64,000 nucleotides of DNA from Dendronephthya gigantea. Taxonomy: Eukaryota; Cnidaria; Anthozoa; Malacalcyonacea; Nephtheidae. Both the position numbers and the translations under genes were made by a program. Below are positions 12,801 through 23,100 of the stretch, piece after piece; the first letter of the stretch is position 1, and each line of letters starts with the position of its first letter. The DNA is taken from contig NW_021163033.1 in NCBI RefSeq assembly GCF_004324835.1, forward strand, positions 2,210,001 to 2,274,000, given 5' to 3'. The notes beneath the pieces are model-generated. The model searched no databases. It saw nothing but the letters and a program-made list of their open reading frames with translations, and had not been told where the DNA came from.

Positions 12801-13158
12801 ATCGTTAATCCGTAGCGTAAATTTCGGTGCTATTTCTTTTATATTACTGTGATTATATATGTGTAATTATGCTGGCTCAGGTCAGCCATCGATCGATCCC
12901 TACTTTCGGCGCATCGATATTTCAAAACAGTAATTTTGTGATGATTTAATTTCAAGCGGATTCTCACGTCGCGGCATTCCGTGTAGAATACATCGGTGGT
13001 TTGAAAGTCTTGGAATGTTTCACCCCATATCATCCTGAACCCATATGCTTAGAATTCAAACAACGAAAATATTTTGACTTGCCTTCTGTACATTCAGATG
13101 GGACGTCAAAACCAGAAGTAGATCGAGATTCGTCATTTTCTACTGGTGAAAAAGCCAT
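9885..13158 (-). CDS. MBLAC1-like paralogue B, probable pseudoenzyme (4 exons)
   Basis: Coding exons are 13158-13083, 11988-11799, 11251-11067 and 10321-9885, with the same intron phases (1, 2, 1) as copy A and the same GC-AG first intron. The predicted length is 295 residues. Exon-level similarity to copy A is plain (VIVDTGNP, GNLNLFPDA, NTRHGTVAITGDLF, FIVPGHGTMFRN). The metal site is altered: HGHSDH of copy A reads HCCLDH at 108-113, and PGHT reads PGIF at 158-161, so two of the metal-binding histidines are gone, while D112, H113, D182 and PGHG remain. Exon 4 lacks a stretch of about 14 residues present in copy A. It then runs on about 75 residues past the point where copy A stops, into a hydrophobic tail. 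The frame is open throughout, so this is either a maintained pseudoenzyme or an early pseudogene. Metal-dependent hydrolysis is unlikely. Confidence 0.75.
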
Positions 13159-14629
13159 CGCATATATATATATTCGCTAAAATCTTTGTTGCACAATGAG
13201 CCCACATCGACTGTGCTATAGAAAGCATCTTCCCTCTCTTATATAAGACAAACCTCGAAACTAATTTTGCAATATCATGGCCTCGTGACCGGCATCGTGC
13301 TGTGCTTAGCCGAAATACAATGCGAGTTATTATAAACGTTCGCAGAAGTGTGTGCTTTTTCTAGGAAGAATATAACTGTAAAGTAAATATTCTTTAAAAA
13401 ATATCTCTTGTTAATGAGTGCAGGAGGTTACCCAAGTCGCTTAAAAGTTTGATATAATGATCCATAAATTTATGGAACATTCTAAATCGTTGTTTAAACA
13501 TAGTAATATAGACACATTAATACAATGTATTTAGTGATTAGTTTGGGTTGTACTTCCGAGTGTCAATTTACAGGAAGCGTGGGGGGGAGGGTGGAATATT
13601 TCCATACTATTACATGCATCAAAAGTTTCGTGAATATACTCGGCTTGATGACTCTATTCCACCGACACCTTATTTTAAGAGGTGAGGGGACGTACACAAA
13701 AGTATATTCGCTTTGCGAATAACAGCGGCACTTTTATATTTTGGCGAACAATATCTATATTCATATTTGTATTTGCTATTTGATTAAGGATTTACCAGGT
13801 TGTTAATAAATCATACAATTCTAATAACTATAAATAACTACAAATGATTTAGCACAATATATTTGCTCTTATAGAATTACGTTCATCTCAAAGACTTTCA
13901 ATGTTTCGCGGTAATAAACGCCTAATTCTATTTCAAAACCCTGTACTGGATAGCATTTTAAAAACCCAAGGTTTAAAAAATTTCCCCAAACTGCCCTATG
14001 CATCCCAAACAAGTGCGCCAAAACAAGTTTATTACACTTGAGTCTTGACTGAGATAGCACCAGGCAACCAACGCTCAATTATCAATACATAATACAATTC
14101 CTTTTTGTTTGCCTGCAACGTATTTGAAATAACTACTTGTAATATTATGAATCCATAATATTGTGATAAACTATTAATTAATTTGCTAAATAATTCACCT
14201 GAGTTCTAACATCAAAATAATCTTGCTTTGAATTCAAATGAATCTATTTTTAACTCTTGCTAATTTGGAAACGTTTCCGACTTACATTTTTGGCGGGTTT
14301 TCCCTAATATTCGGTGTTTTCCCTTTTAAAACACGCGACGAGAATTTCGCAATATCGGGTCCACGAATTTTTTGTTATTTCAACATGCCGCCGGTTTTTT
14401 CCCCGTCAAACAAAACGTTTCGGTAAGTAGGCAAATAATCTTCAAGTTATTACTCAATTTCGATTTAGGAAACTTTTCCGGTGGTAAATTTACAAATGAA
14501 ATATAGTAATTAGCTTATCAAATCTGTCGTATCGGGAAACTCTGTCGTATCGATCAGTCGTATCAGTAAACTATAGAGGATTCAAACACTACGTCAAAAA
14601 AGTTTACTTTTTCATTTTTTAGGCATACA
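13159..14629. other. Intergenic, no gene recognised
   Basis: This is upstream sequence of MBLAC1 copy B. Short open frames only, none with recognisable domains or conserved splice context. Some moderately G-rich stretches (near 13580) stand out from an otherwise A+T-rich background. Confidence 0.5.
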
Positions 14630-15004
14630 CATGCACTGGCGGATTAAGTTGCTGTTTACACACGCAACAACGAATCCGATAGAAAATGTACTCGGTTTTA
14701 AGCCGTATCCGGAAACTTTGAATCCGTAAAAGTTTGTGGAAACTTCGTATCCAGAAACATTTGAATCCGGAAAATTTTCTTGTGTAAACGCTTTGCACGA
14801 CGAATCCGAAGAAATTCAAACGTGACGACCAAACAATTCTCCAAGAACAAATAATGTGAGTCTAAACTCTAAACGGACAAATCCGCATTCAGAGACAACT
14901 AAAGTGTAGTGTAAACACCTGACGAATCCGATACATGTGTGTAACAATGAATCCGGATAATTTTACAAATCCGGAAACTTTCGTTCTAGTGTAAACGGAG
15001 TCTA
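14630..15004. repeat. Degenerate non-autonomous element with AATCCGGAAACTT motifs
   Basis: A stretch in which words such as AATCCGGAAA, ATCCGATA and GTGTAAACG recur in both orientations, ending in a right end of GTGTAAACGGAGTCTA at 14989-15004. This style of dense internal motif repetition is typical of non-autonomous DNA transposon ends. The left boundary is uncertain. It abuts the MITE at 15005-15131. Confidence 0.5.
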
Positions 15005-15131
15005 AGGGTGAGTCAGAATAAATTACACAGCCTAATTTCAACTTTAAAATACTATAATAACAACGTTTTTGGTAAAAATCTATCAATATGATTGCAAGTT
15101 AGAGCTGTAGTAATTTATTCTGACTCACCCT
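15005..15131. repeat. 127-bp MITE with perfect 22-bp terminal inverted repeats
   Basis: Starts AGGGTGAGTCAGAATAAATT and ends with its exact complement, giving 22 bp of perfect inverted repeat at each end of a 127-bp unit. The interior is non-coding and A+T rich. The size and end structure fit a mariner-like MITE, but the target duplication is not clear. It lies about 290 bp downstream of the fucosyltransferase-like gene's stop codon. Confidence 0.8.
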
Positions 15132-15418
15132 GGACTGCCACTGGTCATACAGACATGCATGCATAAATAAAAAGGTCTTAAATCACTTTTTTGCATTGAG
15201 AAAACATATAAGATGTTAAAAAAGATGGAGTGAAGAAATCTTCCTACGCTTTATAGGGCCAGAATGACGAAGGTAATTATGCTAAAATACATTGAAATGG
15301 GCAGTAAACTTTCTTGGCGTAGGCTCCATTTTTCCTGTATGGCCGTTGGAAGTATATTTTCACGCACGATTTCAAGGCTGTCAAAATCATATTGTCTCGA
15401 GCTCATCTTGAAAATATT

Positions 15419-15424
15419 TTTATT
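15419..15424 (-). terminator. AATAAA overlapping the stop codon
   Basis: On the minus strand the gene ends GAA GAA TAA AAA, so the TAA stop is itself part of a canonical AATAAA polyadenylation hexamer. If used, the 3' UTR would be only a few tens of bases. Further hexamers downstream cannot be excluded. Confidence 0.4.
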
Positions 15425-16910
15425 CTTCATCAGAACAGAGCGAAATATGCGACCATGTTCGACTTAGATCATCACGATGGCGTTCTAAGAATTTGATCCT
15501 AATCCATTCCTGGAACGAACCTTTGCCGACCGTTATTAGATGCTGCGCATGGGACAACAAAGTCATATCCACCAATGCAATTACCCCACGATCAACATTT
15601 TCAGCGGTTGGCTCGTACTCAACAGCACCGGTACTTGATATAAGGGAACGATGAAGATGATGAATTTGTCGATGATTCTTATGCCCTTTTAATCTCCAGG
15701 CATCAGAACTAGATATTGTCATATCAGATGCTATCAGCACTCGAGGAATACGCGTTATACATTTGAGAACTGTTAAGAGTTCAACCAGTACGCGCAGGCA
15801 GCTTTTCAATCGGGGAAAACCATGTGATTCATAAACTTTCCCACCACGTATATGTACACCTATGTAATGGCCATCTAACTTACGCCACTGAAACTTTTCA
15901 GCTTCACTTAATATACTTTCTGATGGTTTGATAGCGAATTGAACGTCCCTAGTAGCAACTTTAAGATGTTTTTTAGTAAAGTTTGTTCTATAACTACCTC
16001 CAATGCCACGCCACATTGAGAGAGTTAAGCATTTCGCACCTTTAATGACTCCTTCCTCCAACACAGACCAATCTGTTACCTTTTTTACACTGACGCAAAA
16101 ATATTTTGACTTCGATTTTCCGTTGATGAGGCCTTTGGGAGCTGGGCATTTAACCCAACCAACTTCATTCGTTAACTTTTTAATGGCGTTGTATTTCATC
16201 TGACTAACATGCAGCATATTTTTTGTTCGTTCGTCATTTTTTTTATACATAAAGTAAACAAACACGTGACTTGCGTTACCCAATGAGCATTCAGTATCGT
16301 ATTCTTTCCCGCTGACCAAAGTTGCGTAATCACTCAGTGCAAGAATATTGTTGAAGTGACTTGTGTTAAAATACATTTTTAGAGGGTAACGGTAATTGGG
16401 CCCAAAAAAGGTATCTTGTACCCTTGGTGCCACGACTTTTCTCCCACCAATTTTGGCTACACCTGACAACGTGATCAATGACCGAATGCTCATTGTTATT
16501 TTTTCGTCGTTTCCAGCGTATACCCGAACATATCTTCTCGTTGTACGTGTTCTCTCTTTCGTCGGATATTCATTTGAGAGCACGTTTTCAAACACAATTT
16601 TCTTCGGTAACATTGCATTGGTGACAGTCAATATCACCTGAGTGTCGGCACCTTTCTTATTCAATGAATTGGCAAATCTGATCAAAATGTGGCTCCCAAA
16701 ACTCTTTTTTATTATTCTTGCGTTCTCAACTGCGAAAAAAGTAAGATTTTTAAAAATCCTCTCGTTGATGTCTACTTCACCTAAATTTCCGTATTTTCCT
16801 GAGGTTGCACGATATTTCCAGATTACAAACGTTAACATCAACAGTCCAACTGCAATGAATCTGTTCCTTTTTATCCTAGGATGTACGAAAACCTTGAGGT
16901 AATCCGTCAC
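15420..16910 (-). CDS. Type II membrane fucosyltransferase-like protein, single exon
   Basis: An uninterrupted 496-codon frame from ATG to TAA. The N-terminus has a short basic cytosolic tail (residues 1-16), then one membrane segment (about 17-31, AVGLLMLTFVIW), then a lumenal domain, the layout of Golgi glycosyltransferases. The motif IGVHIRGG at 350-357 matches the H-x-R hallmark of the alpha-1,6- and protein O-fucosyltransferase superfamily (GT23/GT65/GT68 type). A C-terminal DMTLLSHAQHLITVGKGSF stretch (448-466) fits the donor-binding motif around the usual D-x-x-x-L-x-x region. NxS/T sites occur at N55, N182, N212 and N310, and several paired cysteines suggest a secreted fold. The exact acceptor cannot be told from sequence. 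No intron is visible, so it may be a retrocopy-derived or lineage-expanded family member. Confidence is high for a real gene and moderate for the activity. Confidence 0.8.
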   Translation of the reverse strand: MTDYLKVFVHPRIKRNRFIAVGLLMLTFVIWKYRATSGKYGNLGEVDINERIFKNLTFFAVENARIIKKSFGSHILIRFANSLNKKGADTQVILTVTNAMLPKKIVFENVLSNEYPTKERTRTTRRYVRVYAGNDEKITMSIRSLITLSGVAKIGGRKVVAPRVQDTFFGPNYRYPLKMYFNTSHFNNILALSDYATLVSGKEYDTECSLGNASHVFVYFMYKKNDERTKNMLHVSQMKYNAIKKLTNEVGWVKCPAPKGLINGKSKSKYFCVSVKKVTDWSVLEEGVIKGAKCLTLSMWRGIGGSYRTNFTKKHLKVATRDVQFAIKPSESILSEAEKFQWRKLDGHYIGVHIRGGKVYESHGFPRLKSCLRVLVELLTVLKCITRIPRVLIASDMTISSSDAWRLKGHKNHRQIHHLHRSLISSTGAVEYEPTAENVDRGVIALVDMTLLSHAQHLITVGKGSFQEWIRIKFLERHRDDLSRTWSHISLCSDEE

Positions 16911-17050
16911 AATAAAATGACGATTTATTCCGTTTTGGAAAATTAAAGGGGTACAATCTTAAAGATCTCCCAAATCTATCATGGATATTTTCGATCCTGG
17001 ATAACATGTCCCTATCGGTATAACATTCCCTATATGTAATTTGCCCCTAT
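16911..17050. other. Upstream region of the fucosyltransferase-like gene
   Basis: A 140-bp gap between the start codon and the 84-bp minisatellite. It contains diverged CCCCTAT/CCCTATA words related to the array, so the array's degenerate edge reaches nearly to the gene's 5' UTR. No clear TATA box is seen on the minus strand. Confidence 0.45.
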
Positions 17051-17292
17051 ATGTCGAATGCTTCTATACGTGATATGCCCCTATACGCACATGTCCCTAT
17101 AGGTAAAATACCCCTATATGTAACATGCCGCTATATGTCGAATACTTCTATACGTGATATGCCCCTATACGCACATGTCCCTATAGGTAAAATACCCCTA
17201 TATGTAACATGCCGCTATATGTCGAATACTTCTATACGTGACATGCCCCTATACGCACATGTCCCTATAGGTAAAATACCCCTATATGTAAC
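17051..17292. repeat. 84-bp minisatellite, about 3 copies
   Basis: Three nearly identical 84-bp units start at 17051, 17135 and 17219; the third is slightly short. Within each unit a CCCCTATA-like word recurs every 15-20 bp, so the 84-bp unit itself arose from a shorter repeat. The length is a multiple of three, so the frame stays open by chance, but nothing supports translation. It sits directly upstream of the minus-strand fucosyltransferase-like gene. Confidence 0.9.
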
Positions 17293-19604
17293 ACGCATAG
17301 CGTAACAGACGTTACCACCTCAAATATTATGATAGATTGTGCGAGCTAAATAAAGGATGTCGGTTTGATGTTTTAAAGTTATTTGTTACAGTATACATAC
17401 TAAAATGAGTCATCGATTATTATTCGTATAGCCCTGCGATCGCTCAACTTCCTGAGTACACATTGTTTTTGTACGATCAGGTTACATATAATCAGAAAAT
17501 ATTATGACCCTTTCTGCGAATTTTGCCTACAAAGGAAGGAATCTTTTAAATATTATTCGCAGCCAATGTAAAGAAGGATGCTGGAAACATTTCCACATGC
17601 TATTTTTCATCAAATCATAAAAACAAAGCCATCAATAACATACCTGAATTGACATATTTACGGCTAGACTCAGTGCCTGACCTCAATATACGCACACAAC
17701 ACGAATACGCGCATTCATACGCCTGTATTCAGTATTCTAAACGCTACGCTTAGACTCGAACTCGTTGACTGGGCGAATTCAATCGCCTTATAGGTTTGCC
17801 CTAAATTTGATATCAATCGCTTTAAATTTTAGATTGCCTTTAATTCTTTCATTGATTAAGAAAATGCTAGCATTGATAATCAATAGCACATTTTGATCTT
17901 TGATTGCTAAGAGTGTGATGTACAGGCCTAGTCTCTCTATAGATTATGATGAAGCGAAACAGAATTTATATTTACCTTTTCGCTAAGGTGCACTTCATCT
18001 TTTGACGCCGCGAGCATAATATAAAAGACTCAGTTCACAGCCACCCCCCGGTTTGGGAATTTAGAATGATTGTATTTCTATATCGGAATGACTACCGTAA
18101 ATGATCGATCAAGCGCGGCTATACTCGAATAAGCGCCGCTATCAAACAAGCGCCGCAGCGCCTATTCAAGAATGTATAAATAAACGCCATAGATACTTTT
18201 TTGAACGCGCCCTAACCGCTGCCTAACACGAATGAGAATTTGATCACAGTCAATTATAAAATTAAAGTTTTATCAGTGTCGCACATCCTTCACAACCGGG
18301 CTCAGCAGAAAAGGTCTGATAGTTTAAATTTCACCTTCTTAATTAATTCTGCGTCTATCAATTGTGCGTGTCACTGGGGCACAAAAATCCTCTGCTTGTC
18401 AGGGTTGTATCCGAAGTTCCCGAAAAAAGTGAATATATATACATATAAGTATAGATGTCTAGATGCGAAAAATTTCACCACAGGGCTCAAATCTCGGCCC
18501 TTTTTCACCTATTTGTTTTCATTTTTGATCCCCAAAATTTTTTGCGATTATAATGTTCCTTCTATTGGCAGGACCGGCAACCTTACTATCCAGATTATTA
18601 TCAGGTTAAAAGCATTATAAACTTGATTGTTTCCCAAGTAAAACGCTTTGCGTGATGGTGGACCATCAGTTTCATCTGAAACACAACAGTAACAAACTGA
18701 AAACTATACAACAATGTAAAATTTAAATGTTGCATGGGAATATTTAACTTTGATTCTTCAACGAAACGCCTGATATACGAGAATATAAATCGGGTGTTTT
18801 GCCTCGTATTAAATTTTGACGTTAGTTTGAAACCAAATAAATTGTTCTAAAACCTTGATGAACAAACTGAAGTTTTGAAATTAAACATGCAGCCATGCAG
18901 GGGCCGGTTGTATCCAGCCCGTTTAGCTTAAACGGTGGATAAGTCAAAATTAAATAACACTCTAGGATTGCCATCGGAACAAGTTAAATTGCGAAGTTAA
19001 TGAAGGACAGTGGAGATCTTTAATGTCCGAGATCTGAAAAAATATACCAAATCTCTCAAATTAAAAAGCGCTTGCTAATAATCGTTGCTTAATATTGGCA
19101 AACGAAGATGTTGTGACAAGCGAATCCGGCACCGTGTGAAGGCAGTCCTAATCTCTCTTGAACGAGTCATCTTGATTATTATACACTGAATATGTAGTTG
19201 TAAACAGTATCATCTTTTCTTTAAAGGTTAAAAACATTTAGTTTCTTGTTGATTAAAACGATAGGCTTGCTTTCTATTTTGAAATTAACAAGCGTTTGCT
19301 TCCTTTGACTTTTTCTTTTGGAACTTAGGCAGAACGACTGAATATTTGACTTAAGAAACGATTTAAACATGTATCTAATTATGCAATCTTTACACAGCAG
19401 GTAGCCAAAATTTTTTCACAACTATGCATGATCATTATAATCTTCTATATATAGTGCATTATATTTCAATCAATAAATTGCATGATCTCTGACATTTAAG
19501 ACTAAATCCAAGTCATATGCTTCCGACACGCTTGAGAATATTAGCAACGTACGGCATTTATAACAAAAATTATTTGTGTTTGTTATTCATTTCAAAGAGC
19601 AGAC
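17293..19604. other. Intergenic upstream of XPNPEP2-like gene
   Basis: No gene recognised. The 126-codon open frame at 18240-18620 has no domain, and low-complexity sequence surrounds it. Repeats noted here are the GCGCCGC-rich fragment near 18100-18185 and a GGGGCCGGTTGTAT transposon-end word near 18900. The promoter and any 5' non-coding exon of the aminopeptidase gene should lie in the last part; I cannot place them. Confidence 0.45.
18100..18185. repeat. GCGCCGC / CGAATAAGCG dispersed repeat fragment
   Basis: CGAATAAGCGCCGC, AACAAGCGCCGC and a third GCGCC word recur within 80 bp. The complement, GCGGCGCTTATTCG, matches the GCGGCGCTCATTCG words at 23207-23282 inside the aminopeptidase gene, so the same dispersed family is seen twice in the window. 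Origin unassigned. Confidence 0.5.
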
Positions 19605-20100
19605 ATGATGAAACGTCTGGTGGATGTATTCATTTTAGCAGGTTAGTCAACTGAGGATTCTAACACAGTCTTTTAGTTGTTCCATTGCTATTAGTTCGGA
19701 CGAGAGGAAATTTAGAGCCGCTCTAGACGCTGTGCTTATGCACTGAACAATTTTTTTGTTTGCGCTGATTTCGTGGGAGTATACGGACCTATTAATTAAA
19801 CTACTCACTACAAGCCGCGACTATTTATACTAGGATTATACATATACCTAATAGTCTACTAAAACGATATATATACTGGATTCCGCTTAAAAATCAGCGC
19901 TGAAAAGTCGCGTGTCAGCCTTTAGTGACATCAATCGGTATACACAAGCTTATATACCGATTGATGTCACACTGTAAATATTTTCTATAGTCTAGATATT
20001 AGTTTAATTTATTTTTTATTTAACTAATGTATTATAATAGTATAAACGGCTCCTTGAAAATCAGCTCTAGCTGAAGGGCTACCGTGTTTAAATAAATTTT

Positions 20101-20132
<32 letters not shown>

Positions 20133-23100
20133 CGCCTTAATTCAACTTACAGCGGATTCCGTTTGCGTGCAAAACAACAAGCGTTCCCAACGCATGTTGG
20201 GTTGTTTAATATATGACATTTGAAATGCCACACGCACTGTTTCCAAGGAATGGGCGGAGCGTTCCGTTTGTGCTCTGACATAATTGCGCTTGTGTTAAAA
20301 GAAAGTGCTTTCACTACTTAAAGGCTGGGAGAACTTTTTCTGACCGAATTTGAAGCTACAAGCACGACGGTGTCAAGCTGCCGTCTTGCATATGATAAGA
20401 CACGAGCATCCGTGACTTTCCGCGCTTTAAGGCCATGTTACATGGTGCAATTTTTCTTGCAACTTGAAAGCAATTCTACTTTTAAGAGATGTAATTCAGT
20501 CAACAGTTCCAAATCTAAGTGTAAGAATCGCACTGGAGTGTAATAAAGACAAAAATTCTGTAGTTGCCAAATTTACATCTCTCAAAACAAGAATTGCATT
20601 GCATGCGCAAGTTGCAAGAAAAATTGCACCGTGTAACAGGGCTTTTAGACAGCCAGGATACCTAGACAGTCTGAAATTCCCATGGGACTTTGAAAATTGG
20701 ATTTACTCACGCGATCATTGATATTAAGGATATAGCTCTGCGGTTACGAGAGTTTAGAACATGCACGAGTGACTGTTTTTATGATGTAGTATTTGAGACA
20801 CAAGAAGAAGCGTTTTAACATATTGCCTCACGTTTTTTATATGCGCAAGTTCAAGTGTTTTAAATGACTTCAAATACGCCGCATTGCAATTTGCTCCATG
20901 TTAATGCTAATGATCTAATGCAATAATGTTAATTAGGATGAAACTTTATATGAAGAATAGTAATGACGTAACAAATTATATATATATTAGTGCAACTCTT
21001 CGTGGTACGTTACCACGTATAAAGCCACCACATGTGACTTCTTAGGGTCGATTTCATAGCCTATATAAATATAAAATAAATTGTTTAAAACGTTTGTATC
21101 GGCATTGTCACTTACATGTGGTCTTGATCAATCGATATTATTACGACCTGTGCTATTGGCCTACAGCTAAAGTTTTCTCTCTTCAGAGCAGATTTTCTCC
21201 ACCCCTTTGGCAGAGTTGCCCATTATGATAATGAAAACAAGATGACAGACATAGATATGCATACTTTTTACTGTGGTGAAGGATGCTTTGAATAGCCTAG
21301 ACAAAGAGCATTTAAAAAGAATATATTAAATATTCCTCCCTCCACTCGATAGAGACAAACTGTCTAAACTATTGTCACATAAATTTTATAAACGTATGCA
21401 CGCGCCTAGTTTTAGCATATCAAGCGACTTAAAATTGCGTTTAGAATTTTATTTCTTTTTCCTAGATGTGTAGATACACATTCATAAACTGATAGACATA
21501 GTTTGACATTCTAGGGGGGGGGGGAGGATAGGGGGGTCAGAATCAAACGCGGGCCAAAATGCAATAAAGAAGAAAAAAAGGAAAAATTACGAGGATTGTT
21601 ATTAAACTAGGGTAATGACTAAATATCTATGCGAAAATATGTTTCTGTTTCGACAGTGTTGATAGAAGCTGGGCACGTTTCAGGCGATGGCGCTGATGTA
21701 AGGTCATGTGGACAAAACCCACCGGTGAGTTTAATAGTCAGACTTTGCTATCAACGTAAGACTTTATAAGATTAAGATATGTAAGCCGATTAAAACTTAA
21801 GCTCTAACCAACAATGATACATCGACCGGAAGACTTTTCTTTGGGTTATCCAATACTTAAAATGAACGTTGGAGAAATTAAACTTAATCTCTACATTAGC
21901 CGAATTCATATTAGAGACGGGAAACTCATCTTAGACAGGAAAGTTAATGGTAAAAATCCGTCTAAATATGAATAGGAATGCATGGATAAATTGATACGTG
22001 ATGGGTCGGGTGATGCTAAAAAGGGTATCGTAATTATTACGATAAAAATTTTGTTTGTTTTCTCTTAGCCTTGTTCCATCCTTGACCGTGTTGATATTTC
22101 AGAAGCTCGTCTGATTTATCCGTCTAAATGCGAATTTAAGACGTGTTTCTCGTCCAGACAGGATTCCCGCCCAACTTACCCGTCTGTTTAGACGGGAAAG
22201 TTAGACGGGAAAGTTAGACGGGAAAGTCCGGATGAGAAACGCGTCTGTGACCGGATTCACATAAGTTTCCCGTCTCTAATATGAATGAATTCGGCTATTT
22301 TTAAAGGCATCCATTAATAGCATTCTGGGAGCGTCGACCAGTTTTGAATGTAGTTTATTTGCGATTTGTGTTTTTCTTCTGAAAGTATTATCCCAGATCG
22401 GTGGTAAAAACGGGAGACCGCATAGAAAGACTTCGCGAAAAAATGAAAAAAGAAAACTTGGCAGCTTACATTGTTCCCTCAACAGATTCACATGGGGTGA
22501 GTAAATACACATTCATCTGTTTCATTTTTTGCATGACTTAGTTTAAATACAAAGTCAGTTGCACTGCCGAAGATAGGCCTACTTATAAGTATCTATCTTA
22601 CCACTTTCATTTGATACTAACAGTGAAACTATTTGTGTTTGCCAAATTAGTATATTATACGAATTTTTCATGCACAAAGTACCGACGAACACAAGCTGTA
22701 TAAGTATAACCTTACTGTGTCAGGATGCAAGTATTATTTTAATGTTGAACATGCAGATATATAGAATTAATGTAAGTGAATAAATAAGGAAATACTGAAA
22801 TATATAGCCCCGTGGCTATCGGGAAATCATTATGATCTGCAAATATCATAATACATGCACCATTTAGTCAGATTAAGATTTAGTTAGGTTTCTTGAAACG
22901 ATTCTTGATCGACTCAACCAAGACTATGTTTCATTACCCAGTTTCGCATCTATGATGTGCACCTTTTTAATTCTTTGAGTAGTCGTTGATAGTTCATTCT
23001 TCTATTTTGTAATAGAACGAGTACGTGAAAGAACGTGACAAGCGACGTGAATTTATAAGTGGTTTCAGCGGATCTGCTGGTAAGCATTACACAACATTTA

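Noticed and set aside
15996-16902. Plus-strand frames at 16003, 16396 and 16642
   Set aside because: Antisense shadows of the fucosyltransferase-like gene.
17051-17305. 84-codon frame of three 28-residue repeats
   Set aside because: It arises only because the 84-bp minisatellite unit is a multiple of three; there is no start context, splice or domain support.
18240-18620. 126-codon frame in the intergenic region
   Set aside because: The longest unexplained frame on this side, but low-complexity and without domain, splice or signal features.
20464-20721. 85-codon frame
   Set aside because: Lies within and just past a MITE in the aminopeptidase gene's first intron.
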